Origin: Pseudaeromonas sp963677375
GTDB taxonomy: Bacteria > Pseudomonadota > Gammaproteobacteria > Enterobacterales > Aeromonadaceae
DNA length: 64,000 nt
Direction: 5' to 3'
Assembly: GCA_963677375.2 (NCBI GenBank)
Contig: CAXXIF010000012.1
Coordinates: 124,001 to 188,000, forward strand
Shown here: positions 23,788 through 31,770 of the stretch, one piece after another
Layout: each line of letters starts with the position of its first letter
Numbering within the stretch: the stretch's first letter is position 1
Program-made: the position numbers and the translations under genes
Notes under the pieces: generated by a model
Database searches by the model: none
Seen by the model: only the letters and a program-made list of their open reading frames with translations
Told to the model about the DNA's origin: nothing

Positions 23788-26526
23788 TTAATGGGCTTCA
23801 TCCCAGTTATCCCCCACCCCGATACCGACATCCAGTGGAACCGCCAGGTCGGCCGCGCTGCTCATCAAACGGCGGATTTCTGGCAGGTAGGCTTCAACCA
23901 TGTCCTCCCGAACCTCGAACACCAATTCATCATGGACCTGCATCAACATGCGAATGCTGTCGGCCTCACAGCTCGGAATCCAGTTTGCCAGTTGGATCAT
24001 GGCCAATTTGATGATGTCGGCCGCCGTTCCCTGCATGGGGGCGTTGATCGCCGCACGCTCTGCCGCCTTGCGCAACCCCTGGTTCCGGGCGCGGATATCC
24101 GGCAAATAGAGTCGACGCCCGAACAGGGTTTCAACATATCCCTGTTGTTCGGCCTGGGCTCGCGTGCGCTCCATATAGGCTTGCACGCCTGGGTAGCGAG
24201 CAAAATAACGATCCATATAGTGCTGGGCCTCATTGCGCGGAATGCCCAACTGCTTGGCCAAACCAAAGGCGCTCATACCGTAGATCAGACCAAAATTGAT
24301 CGCCTTGGCACTCCGGCGTTGCTCCGTCGTCACAGCGTCGGTTGGAACAGCCATGATTTCTGCGGCGGTGGCACGGTGAATATCCTCTCCGGCCGCAAAA
24401 GCGGTTAACAGACCGCTGTCGGCCGACAAATGGGCCATGATCCGCAATTCAATCTGGGAATAGTCCGCCGCCACCAGCTTGTAACCCGGAGCGGCAATAA
24501 ACGCCTGGCGAATACGACGTCCCTCTTCGCTGCGGATCGGAATATTCTGCAGATTCGGATCGGTCGACGAGAGGCGCCCGGTCGCGGTCACGGCCTGGTG
24601 ATAGGACGTATGTACCCGTCCCGTCGCGGGATTGACCATCAACGGCAGCTTGTCGGTGTAGGTGGATTTAAGCTTGGCCAGGGTTCTATGTTCCAGCAGC
24701 AGCCGCGGCAACTCATAGCTTTCCGCCAGCTCGGCTAACACCTCTTCCGCGGTAGAGGGTGCGCCCTTGGGGGTTTTCTTCAGAACGGGAAGCCCCAGCT
24801 TTTCAAACAGGATCTCCGCCAATTGTTTCGGAGAGGCCAGGTTGAACTCCTGCCCAGCCAGAATATGGGCTTGCAGCTCCAGCTCGCGCAGCCGCACCTC
24901 GATCTGCTGGCTCTGTGCCGCCAGACGGGACACCGAAATCAAGGCCCCCCGTCGCTCCATATCCGCCAGAATAGGCACTAGCGGCAGCTCTATGGTTTCC
25001 AGAACCGATTGCAGGGTCGGCACAGCTGCCACCTGCGGCCACAGGGCCTGATGCAGACGCAAGGTAATGTCGGCATCTTCAGCGGCATAGGGAGCGGCCT
25101 TTTCCAGTTCGATCTGGTTAAACGTCAGCTGCTTGGCACCCTTACCGGCAATCTCTTCGAAGGTCACCGTCTTGACCCCGAGGTATTTGGCCGCCAGATC
25201 ATCCATGTTGTGCCGCGTGGCCGTGGAGTCCAGCACATAGGATTCCAGCATGGTATCGAAGGCAATTCCCCGCAGCTCGATGCCGTGATTACGCAACACG
25301 TTCCGATCAAACTTCAGATTCTGGCCCACCTTGCGCTTGTCGGCATCCTCCAGCAGGGGCTTGAGTTGCGCCAGGACTGCATCCCGATCCAGTTGGGCCG
25401 GAGCCCCCAGATAGTCATGAGCCAAGGGAACATAGGCCGCCTCACCCGCCGTCACGGCAAACGACACACCTATGATTCTGGCCTGCATATAGTCCAGTCC
25501 ATCGGTCTCAGTATCGAATGCAAACAACTCCGCATCGGTCAGCTTCTGCAGCCAGAGTGCAAAATCCGCATCATCGAGGATGGTGTGATAGCTCACCTCT
25601 GCGGGTGCGCTCGGCAGGGACAGTTGCGTTTGAGCCGCCGTGACGGCACTCCCCTCTTCCTCCACCAACCCCTTGAACTCATATTCGCGATACAGGGCCT
25701 GCAGAGCTTGATGATCCGGTGCTGGCTTGCCGATGTCGGTGATCGCCAGCTCAAGCTCCACATCGGTCTTGATGGTGGCCAACTCGTAGGAGAGGCGCAC
25801 GACCGCCTCCTGTTCGCGGAATTTTTCGGCAAAGCTTTTGCTGCCCCGGAACGTCAACATGGCCACCTGATCCAGCTGGCTTGCCAGCTGTTCGATACTG
25901 CCGATCCCTTGCAACAGGGCTACCGCCGTCTTGGGACCAACCCCGGCCATGCCTGGAATGTTGTCGCTGGAATCCCCCATCAACGCCAGATAGTCGATGA
26001 TGAGTTCCGGTGGAACGCCGAAGCGGTCGATCACCCCCTGTCGATCCGTGATCTCTCCCTTCATGGTATCTATCAGCGTCACATGAGGGGAAACCAGCTG
26101 CGCTATATCCTTATCCCCGGTGCTGATCAGGATCTCGATCTGCTGCTCCGTTGCCTGGCGCGCCAGGGTGCCAATCACATCGTCCGCCTCGACCCCGTCG
26201 ATCATCAACAAAGGTAAGCCCATGGCACGGATAATCGCATGTATAGGCTCCACCTGAGAGCGAAGCTCATCCGGCATGGCGGCGCGATTTGCCTTGTATT
26301 CCCCATAAAGATCGTGACGGAAACTCTTGCCCTTGGCATCAAAAACCACCGCGACCGGCGATTCTGGATACTGCTTGAGCAGGCTGCGCATCATATTGGT
26401 CATCAGGCGGATCGCACCGGTCGGAACACCTGCGGCGGTCCGTAAATCAGCCTGCTGCGAGGCAAAAAAGGCGCGATAAAGATAAGAAGAGCCATCCACC
26501 AGGATGAGCGGAGCTGGGCTGGTCAT
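23788..26526 (-). CDS. polA: DNA polymerase I
   Basis: PolA fills gaps, removes RNA primers and does repair synthesis. The 912 residues (E. coli 928) hold all three domains: 5'-3' exonuclease (about 1-290, LVDGSSYLYRAFF, MVEADD-type GVEADDVIG), 3'-5' exonuclease (about 320-510) with an intact active site (FDTETDG, DTMLESYVLDS, YAAEDAD), and polymerase (about 520-912) with motif A ADYSQIELRIMAH, motif B region RRSAKAINFGLIYGMS and motif C QVHDELVFEV. ATG at 26526. The upstream DnaA boxes may couple its expression to replication status. Confidence 0.97.
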   Translation of the reverse strand: MTSPAPLILVDGSSYLYRAFFASQQADLRTAAGVPTGAIRLMTNMMRSLLKQYPESPVAVVFDAKGKSFRHDLYGEYKANRAAMPDELRSQVEPIHAIIRAMGLPLLMIDGVEADDVIGTLARQATEQQIEILISTGDKDIAQLVSPHVTLIDTMKGEITDRQGVIDRFGVPPELIIDYLALMGDSSDNIPGMAGVGPKTAVALLQGIGSIEQLASQLDQVAMLTFRGSKSFAEKFREQEAVVRLSYELATIKTDVELELAITDIGKPAPDHQALQALYREYEFKGLVEEEGSAVTAAQTQLSLPSAPAEVSYHTILDDADFALWLQKLTDAELFAFDTETDGLDYMQARIIGVSFAVTAGEAAYVPLAHDYLGAPAQLDRDAVLAQLKPLLEDADKRKVGQNLKFDRNVLRNHGIELRGIAFDTMLESYVLDSTATRHNMDDLAAKYLGVKTVTFEEIAGKGAKQLTFNQIELEKAAPYAAEDADITLRLHQALWPQVAAVPTLQSVLETIELPLVPILADMERRGALISVSRLAAQSQQIEVRLRELELQAHILAGQEFNLASPKQLAEILFEKLGLPVLKKTPKGAPSTAEEVLAELAESYELPRLLLEHRTLAKLKSTYTDKLPLMVNPATGRVHTSYHQAVTATGRLSSTDPNLQNIPIRSEEGRRIRQAFIAAPGYKLVAADYSQIELRIMAHLSADSGLLTAFAAGEDIHRATAAEIMAVPTDAVTTEQRRSAKAINFGLIYGMSAFGLAKQLGIPRNEAQHYMDRYFARYPGVQAYMERTRAQAEQQGYVETLFGRRLYLPDIRARNQGLRKAAERAAINAPMQGTAADIIKLAMIQLANWIPSCEADSIRMLMQVHDELVFEVREDMVEAYLPEIRRLMSSAADLAVPLDVGIGVGDNWDEAH

Positions 26527-26598
26527 GAAGCGGATCCTGCAGAATTCAGAAGTGGGCTAAGGATGCCACAGCCACCGCGCCTAGGCCACGGCGAAACC

Positions 26599-26767
26599 TG
26601 TGGATAACATTAACAAGCTGTGGGTATCTCTGTTGAAGAAAAATCAAGGATCGAAAAATGGTGCTTTCACTCAAGATAAAAGCACGAATTTAACTATGCA
26701 TATCAGCAAGTTAAATAATGAAGGATCTTGGATCGCACAAGATCCTGATCTTGGTCAATGTGGAAAA
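26599..26767. promoter_or_regulatory. DnaA boxes upstream of polA
   Basis: TGTGGATAA at 26599-26607 is the complement of the perfect DnaA box TTATCCACA. TGTGGAAAA at 26759-26767 is the complement of TTTTCCACA, matching the looser TTWTNCACA consensus. TGTGGGTAT at 26619-26627 is a weaker copy 20 bp from the first and in the same orientation. DnaA control of polA has been described in E. coli as I recall. Confidence 0.6.
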
Positions 26768-26887
26768 CATTCACGACGACTACAGCAGAACCACAAGATC
26801 TGACTTATTTCCCCTGCCTGAAAGCGGGGGAGAACGGCAAGGCGGCTATTTTCCGCACTTTTCCCCAGCAGGGATTTGCGACAGATC
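26649..26887. other. Cluster of GATC (Dam/SeqA) sites
   Basis: Seven GATC tetramers start at 26649, 26724, 26731, 26741, 26747, 26797 and 26884. About one is expected in this length by chance. Four are within 27 bp. Such spacing suits SeqA binding to hemimethylated DNA. Confidence 0.55.
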
Positions 26888-26910
26888 ACAAACTAAACAA
26901 CAGGTCATTT

Positions 26911-26954
26911 GAATCTGCAAAATGAATCAACTGAATCTGCAAAATGAATCAACT
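26911..26954. repeat. Exact 22-bp tandem duplication
   Basis: Two identical 22-bp units (26911-26932 and 26933-26954, each starting GAATCTGCAAAATG) directly abut, just after the yhhQ stop codon. It looks like a recent slippage or duplication event. Confidence 0.9.
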
Positions 26955-26958
26955 GGAC

Positions 26959-27624
26959 TCAACGCAGCTGGCTTTGCAGTCCAGTTGGCTGTGAGTCCAA
27001 CAATTTACCCATCAAGTAACGCAACAAAACCCCATAAGCCGGAACAAATAAGCCAATGCTGATGATGAGTTTCACCGCGTAATCCACACTGGCAATCTCA
27101 ACCCAGTGTTCGGCCATGAAGGCGTCCGGGCTCCGCCAAAATGCTATGGAGAAGAATGCCATGGTGTCCAGTAGATTTCCCACCAAGGTCGAAGCCACTG
27201 GCGCCACCCACCAGGCCTTCAGTTGACGCAGACGGTTGAAGACCGACACATCCAGGATCTGACCCAACAGATAGGCCATGAAACTGGCGCAGGCGATTCT
27301 GGCCACGAACAGGTTGAACTGGACCAAGGGCCCCGCCCCCTGATACTGGCCGTCGAAAAACATCACCCCCAGCACATAAGAGACCAGCAAGGCGGGTAAC
27401 ATCACCACCAGAATAATGCGGCGGGCCAACTCAGCGCCAAAGATGCGTACCGTCAGATCCGTCGCCAGAAAAATAAACGGAAAGGTAAACGCACCCCAGG
27501 TGGTCTGTAATCCGAACAGGCTCATCGGCAACTGCACCAGATAATTACTGGCCGCAATGATGAGTACGTGAAACAGGGACAGACGAATAAGCGCCGTCTG
27601 ATAATGCGCAGAGAATGACTTCAT
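26959..27624 (-). CDS. yhhQ: Queuosine precursor transporter YhhQ
   Basis: YhhQ is an inner-membrane VUT-family carrier that imports the queuosine precursors preQ0/preQ1 for tRNA modification. The 221-residue protein shows about six membrane segments and the family blocks SNYLVQLP, TTWGAFTFPFIFLATDLTVRIFG, ARIACASFMAYLLGQILDV and FWRSPDAFMAEHWVEIASVDY, nearly identical to E. coli YhhQ. ATG 27624 with AAGGAC upstream is preferred to an ATG at 27654. Its leader has a stem-loop (GGTGGT...ACCATC) close to the ribosome site. Confidence 0.94.
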   Translation of the reverse strand: MKSFSAHYQTALIRLSLFHVLIIAASNYLVQLPMSLFGLQTTWGAFTFPFIFLATDLTVRIFGAELARRIILVVMLPALLVSYVLGVMFFDGQYQGAGPLVQFNLFVARIACASFMAYLLGQILDVSVFNRLRQLKAWWVAPVASTLVGNLLDTMAFFSIAFWRSPDAFMAEHWVEIASVDYAVKLIISIGLFVPAYGVLLRYLMGKLLDSQPTGLQSQLR

Positions 27625-27878
27625 GTTGTGTCCTTTTTGATGGTTTGATACCACCAGGCGGGGTGAGGGAACCCATCTGGCAGTCTTGGCTACTGTGCGT
27701 GCAGTCGGTTCAGTATCCTGGTGTGGATCTGCAGCTGACCGCAGGCAAGGCGGCGCATTATACGGAGTTTTTCCGACAGGGCAAGGACGGGGGACCGGCT
27801 ACCCCAGTCATATTGATCCGGCTCGATCCGGCGATCAACAACCACAGAACCACGGATCTCATTGTGTTCACAAGGCCG

Positions 27879-29153
27879 TCAGCGCGCCGCACGATCCCAG
27901 ATCAGGCGCGGATCAAAACACATGGCTGCCGCCATGGTCACAACCACAACACTGGCAAATGCGACGGCGGCTATCCCCGGATAGATAGACATCAGTTTAC
28001 CCATCCGAATCAGCGCCACCAGAATCGAAATAACAAACACGTCGACCATGGACCAACGCCCGACAAACTCGGTCAATCGATAGAGGCGGGTTCGACCCCG
28101 TCTATGGTATCGGTCCCCACGACTGACGGTGAAGCAGAGCCAAAATAGCGCCAGGATCTTGGCAATCGGCACCAGGACACTGGCCACGAAAATGACCATA
28201 GCCACCGGGTAGGAGCCCATATTCCACAGCAGAATGACGCCCCCTAAAATAGTGGAGTAGATGTTGGAGCCCAGGCTTTCCGTCACCATGATGGGCAACA
28301 GGTTCGCCGGTATATACAGAATGCAGGAGGTGATCAACAAGGCAACACAGTATTCGATGCTATGGGGAATACGGGCATGCACTGGCGTAGAACAACGAGG
28401 GCAATAGTGAGCATCCAGCGACACTATGCCTTCACAACCATGGCAATGAGTGACCCCTTGCGGCAAGGCAAGATCGCCGGCTCTTAATCGCGGGATCTTC
28501 GGCATGGGTCCCCGCAACTGCTCCCAGATCCAGCCCTTATCCAGATGCATAGTGGTCTTCAAATAGCTCACACAGAAGGCGCAGAAACACCAGAATCCAG
28601 ACCCAATCGAGACATTGGCCAAGGCCGAAATCTTGATCAAGCTAATCAGTGTACCCACCAGAAACACTTCAACCATGCTCCAGGCGATCAGCCTGAATAA
28701 CCAGCGCGTAGCAAGCCCGGCCAACGGCGGTGGGCGCTGAAAGAGACGAAAACCCAGAAAGAGGTAGCAGATCAGCCCCAGACAGATGAGAGGCAATAGT
28801 TGCATGCAAAAAAATACCACCACGGAGAGGACGCGATACTCTTCGCTGAATAACACCGAGGCAGCCTGAAACAGATTCATGCTGTTGATCATGCCTTTCG
28901 CATTGATGCCCAGGAAAGGTAATAAGTTGGCACATAGCAACATGATGAGGCTGGTCAGTGCGTACACCAAAGGCCTCTGCCGGGGGTACTTGGGCAGAAG
29001 GGCAAGAATATGACCGCAGCGCGGACAGAGTGCCTGTTCACCCTCGTTCAGAGAGGGTACGGTGACCAATAAATCACATTCATGGCAAACGCAGTCATGG
29101 CTGGGCATTTGCTCTTTAGCCGCATGGGTTGTCAATGCAATGGTCGAACTCAT
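27879..29153 (-). CDS. Paraquat-inducible protein A family (PqiA/YebS/LetA-like)
   Basis: A 424-residue inner-membrane protein with two tandem PqiA modules. Each begins with a zinc-ribbon-like pair of CxxC motifs (CHECD...CPRCG; CHGCEG...CPRCS) and continues with about four membrane helices. In E. coli, PqiA and LetA (YebS) work with the MCE proteins PqiB and LetB (YebT) to move lipids between membranes. No MCE gene lies beside this copy. The ATG at 29153 has a weak ribosome site; ATG at 29108 (MPSHDCVCHECD) has AAAGAG before it and may be the true start. Confidence 0.85.
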   Translation of the reverse strand: MSSTIALTTHAAKEQMPSHDCVCHECDLLVTVPSLNEGEQALCPRCGHILALLPKYPRQRPLVYALTSLIMLLCANLLPFLGINAKGMINSMNLFQAASVLFSEEYRVLSVVVFFCMQLLPLICLGLICYLFLGFRLFQRPPPLAGLATRWLFRLIAWSMVEVFLVGTLISLIKISALANVSIGSGFWCFCAFCVSYLKTTMHLDKGWIWEQLRGPMPKIPRLRAGDLALPQGVTHCHGCEGIVSLDAHYCPRCSTPVHARIPHSIEYCVALLITSCILYIPANLLPIMVTESLGSNIYSTILGGVILLWNMGSYPVAMVIFVASVLVPIAKILALFWLCFTVSRGDRYHRRGRTRLYRLTEFVGRWSMVDVFVISILVALIRMGKLMSIYPGIAAVAFASVVVVTMAAAMCFDPRLIWDRAAR

Positions 29154-29478
29154 AGTGATTCATTCGGTATATCGAGGAATTTATCTTGCGCGATCCACTC
29201 ATCCGGTACAAGAACAAACGGCGTGAAACCGCCCCCTTGCTGGCCTGCTCATGCCGACCGGAGTAGCAATCAAACCTCGGGGGAAGCCGCCAGATATCAT
29301 CAGTAGCATGGCTGCTGGCGCCCGTTAACCCATTGCAAAAACGTTAAAAATGACGATCTAGCGCATAAAACCCGCAGTCACTACCTATCAATTCTGTCAT
29401 TTTGTTAAAAATGGAATCGAGGCTACGCCACAAACGGGTGAAATCCGTGCATGATTCAGCATCAAAGCAGGGTCATGG
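29154..29478. other. Intergenic region between divergent pqiA-like and TPR genes
   Basis: A 325-bp region that should hold two divergent promoters. GTTAAAAATG occurs twice (29343-29352 and 29404-29413), 61 bp apart. Nothing else recognised. Confidence 0.35.
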
Positions 29479-29514
29479 ATGAGACCACCGGCTCGTTCAA
29501 AACAGGTAGAGCAC

Positions 29515-30261
29515 ATGCTGCAGTGGATTAGAGAACAGTGGCACCAAGCACAACTCAGAGATAGCACCAAGCCAGCACAGCCCGGTAAGAATACCGAACG
29601 GGAAGTATTGCTGTTCAGTAGTCTGTGGCGCGAGCTGCAGGATAACCATCTGGACTCTGTGGTCAGTGCCGCCGGGGGGCTGCTGGAGCATGGGACGCCT
29701 CAGGAACTCATCGAAGCCTGCAAGATCCTCGCCCATGCCCATCTGAATAATCACCGGCATCAAGAAGCCGTCAGCTATTTTCAGTTTGTCGCCGAACAGC
29801 AGAACACGCCTGATGCCTGGTTCAATCTGGCAACCGCGGCCACCCTGGCCAAAGATTTTGTCACCAGTCAACCAGCCTATGTGCAGGCCCTGCAGTTGAG
29901 CAGTGAAGCCAGACTCCCCTGCCATTACAGTATTCCTTATATGCGCATGAACTTCTGTAATGCTCTGGATGCCCAAGAGGAACACGACCAGGCACTGGAA
30001 CAGTTGCAATTGCTGCTGCACAGCTACCAGGAGTCGGCAGACCAGCCCCCCAAACGCTCTACTATTTTGCCGATACAGCCCTCACTCCCTCAGCTACTAA
30101 CAGTCGCGTCACGAATACTGGCTCACCATGCCCAGCAGGAAGCGGAAAGCTGGTACCACACGCTGGCGCAGGGGTTATCGGCTCAAGAGCGTCAACTACT
30201 GGCTCGTTTTCACATTCATATAATTGATGCGACACCGAGCGAATCCGAACCTGCGTCATAA
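29515..30261 (+). CDS. Predicted TPR-like protein of unknown function
   Basis: A 248-residue cytoplasmic protein, almost all helical. Helix pairs resembling tetratricopeptide repeats are seen at about residues 60-130 (ELIEACKILAHAHLNNHRHQEAVSYF; DAWFNLATAATLAKDF, with the A-x-x-x-F/Y spacing) and 140-180 (MNFCNALDAQEEHDQALEQL). No enzyme motif or signal peptide is seen. The start could instead be the ATG at 29479, twelve codons earlier (AGCAGGG upstream); 29515 has AGGTAG upstream. A hairpin follows the gene, so it is probably separate from the ubiE operon. I do not recognise an orthologue. Confidence 0.7.
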   Translation: MLQWIREQWHQAQLRDSTKPAQPGKNTEREVLLFSSLWRELQDNHLDSVVSAAGGLLEHGTPQELIEACKILAHAHLNNHRHQEAVSYFQFVAEQQNTPDAWFNLATAATLAKDFVTSQPAYVQALQLSSEARLPCHYSIPYMRMNFCNALDAQEEHDQALEQLQLLLHSYQESADQPPKRSTILPIQPSLPQLLTVASRILAHHAQQEAESWYHTLAQGLSAQERQLLARFHIHIIDATPSESEPAS

Positions 30262-30289
30262 AGGTTGCGGGGTAGCATTTATGCAACCT
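30262..30289 (+). terminator. Hairpin after the TPR gene
   Basis: AGGTTGC and GCAACCT pair across a 14-base loop directly after the stop codon. No T run follows; weak terminator or mRNA end structure. Confidence 0.35.
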
Positions 30290-30378
30290 CAGTATGCAGC
30301 CCTTTCGCTTCCCCCTGCTCTCGTCCGTAAATTGCGGTACACTGCGACTGATTTTGGGACCAGAGAACGGATCTAGGG

Positions 30379-31125
30379 ATGAGTGACAAAACTACCCATT
30401 TTGGCTACAAAACGGTCGCCGCACATGAGAAAGAACAAATGGTGGCGGGAGTGTTTCATTCGGTCGCGGCTAAATATGACCTGATGAACGACCTGATGTC
30501 CTTTGGCATCCATCGGTTGTGGAAGCGATTCGCCATCGATTGCGCCGGGTTGCGTCCCGGTCATAAGGCGCTGGATCTGGCCGGCGGCACCGGCGATCTG
30601 ACGGCCCGCTTCTCTCGCCTGGTCGGTGAAAGCGGTGAAGTGGTCCTGGCCGATATCAATGACTCCATGCTCAAGGTCGGCCGCGATAAGCTGCGCAACC
30701 TGGGGCTGGTCGAAAATATTCGTTATGTCCAGGCCAATGCCGAAGCCTTGCCATTTCCGGATAACCATTTCGATCTCATCACCATAGGGTTCGGATTGCG
30801 AAACGTCACCGACAAAGACAAGGCGCTGGCCTCCATGTTCCGGGTGTTGAAACCAGGTGGCCGCCTGTTGGTGCTGGAATTTTCCAAGCCAACCAGCGAA
30901 CTGATGGCCAAACTGTACGACCTCTACTCCTTCCATATACTGCCGAAGATGGGCAAGTTGGTGGCTCAGGATGGCGACAGTTATCAATATTTGGCTGAAT
31001 CGATCCGCATGCACCCGGATCAGGAAACCCTCAAGGGGATGATGGAAGCAGTCGGCTTTGAGTCGGTCGAATACTTCAATCTGACTCAGGGTGTGGTCGC
31101 CCTGCACCGCGGCTACAAATTCTAG
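30379..31125 (+). CDS. ubiE: Ubiquinone/menaquinone C-methyltransferase
   Basis: UbiE methylates 2-polyprenyl-6-methoxy-benzoquinol and demethylmenaquinol with S-adenosylmethionine. The 248 residues (E. coli 251) hold the SAM motif I ALDLAGGTGDLTARF, the post-I acidic end (VLADINDSML), and the UbiE signature GFGLRNVTDKDKAL. It starts the ubiE-ubiJ-ubiB run with 15 bp to ubiJ, as in E. coli. The tat genes follow. Confidence 0.97.
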   Translation: MSDKTTHFGYKTVAAHEKEQMVAGVFHSVAAKYDLMNDLMSFGIHRLWKRFAIDCAGLRPGHKALDLAGGTGDLTARFSRLVGESGEVVLADINDSMLKVGRDKLRNLGLVENIRYVQANAEALPFPDNHFDLITIGFGLRNVTDKDKALASMFRVLKPGGRLLVLEFSKPTSELMAKLYDLYSFHILPKMGKLVAQDGDSYQYLAESIRMHPDQETLKGMMEAVGFESVEYFNLTQGVVALHRGYKF

Positions 31126-31140
31126 AATTCAGGAGTCGCA

Positions 31141-31770
31141 ATGTCTTTGCCGCTGACGATGCCACTGGAAATACTGCTCACCGCCGGACTGGAAAGCGCA
31201 CTGAATCAGATACTGGCGCTGGATGAACGGGCGGCCTTTCGTCGCCAGCCCCTGCAGGGCAAGGTGCTGCAGCTGGATGTTCGCGAACTCAAACCCTTGT
31301 GGCTGGTCTTCTCTTCCAGCCAGATCGATATACTGAACCGTTATGACGGCGTCGCCGATGCCGGTATCAGTCTGAATCTCAGCGCGCTCCCGCGCCTGCG
31401 GGACAAGAATCAACTCACACCGCTTATCCGTGAAGGCAAGGTGGATCTGCAGGGAGACCCGGCGCTGTTTAATCTGTTTTCCATCCTGCTGGGAGAGCTG
31501 CAGATTGACTGGGAGGGCCAACTGGCCCGCCATACCGGTGATGTGCTGGCTCATACCCTGTGTCGTAGCGCCCGTGCCCTGCATCAGGGCGTGAGCCGCC
31601 ATCTGGGATTGTTACGCCAGGATGTGGCGGAGTACGTCACCGAGGAGGCCGGTCTCGCCCCCGGTGCGCTGGAAGTCGCCTGCTTCTGCGAAGATGTATT
31701 GGCTCTCAAACGTCAGTTTGATACCACGGCCCTGCGCCTGGAAAAACTGCGCCTCAGGATCGGATTATGA
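31141..31770 (+). CDS. ubiJ: Ubiquinone biosynthesis accessory factor UbiJ (SCP2 domain)
   Basis: UbiJ is a lipid-binding scaffold of the soluble ubiquinone synthesis complex. The 209-residue protein has an N-terminal SCP2 sterol-carrier-like domain (about 10-110; ALNQILALDE, LVFSSSQIDILNRYDG, DLQGDPALFNLFS) and a helical C-terminal part that ends in a Leu/Arg-rich coiled coil (LKRQFDTTALRLEKLRLRI). Its stop overlaps the ubiB start by 4 bp, so the two are translationally coupled. Confidence 0.93.
   Translation: MSLPLTMPLEILLTAGLESALNQILALDERAAFRRQPLQGKVLQLDVRELKPLWLVFSSSQIDILNRYDGVADAGISLNLSALPRLRDKNQLTPLIREGKVDLQGDPALFNLFSILLGELQIDWEGQLARHTGDVLAHTLCRSARALHQGVSRHLGLLRQDVAEYVTEEAGLAPGALEVACFCEDVLALKRQFDTTALRLEKLRLRIGL

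Larger units (their letters stand above)
26527..26958. other. Gene-free region upstream of polA
   Basis: About 430 bp between the polA start and the yhhQ stop. It contains DnaA boxes, a GATC cluster, a GC hairpin (CCCC...GGGG at 26811-26830) and a 22-bp tandem repeat, listed separately. A 67-codon frame at 26600-26803 has no ribosome site and is not called. Confidence 0.6.

Noticed and set aside
25009..26217. Long plus-strand reading frame opposite polA
   Set aside because: Shadow of polA; composition and lack of a start signal do not support a gene.
26590..26900. Chromosomal replication origin (oriC)
   Set aside because: It has DnaA boxes and GATC sites, but only three boxes, no AT-rich 13-mer unwinding array, and it lies in a promoter region of polA. 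The origin in related bacteria lies near mnmG/mioC. Kept as a regulatory cluster only.
27625..27700. preQ1 riboswitch in the yhhQ leader
   Set aside because: A stem-loop (GGTGGT...ACCATC) followed by an A-rich stretch and the ribosome site resembles the idea of a preQ1 switch, but the required conserved loop and pseudoknot bases are not found.
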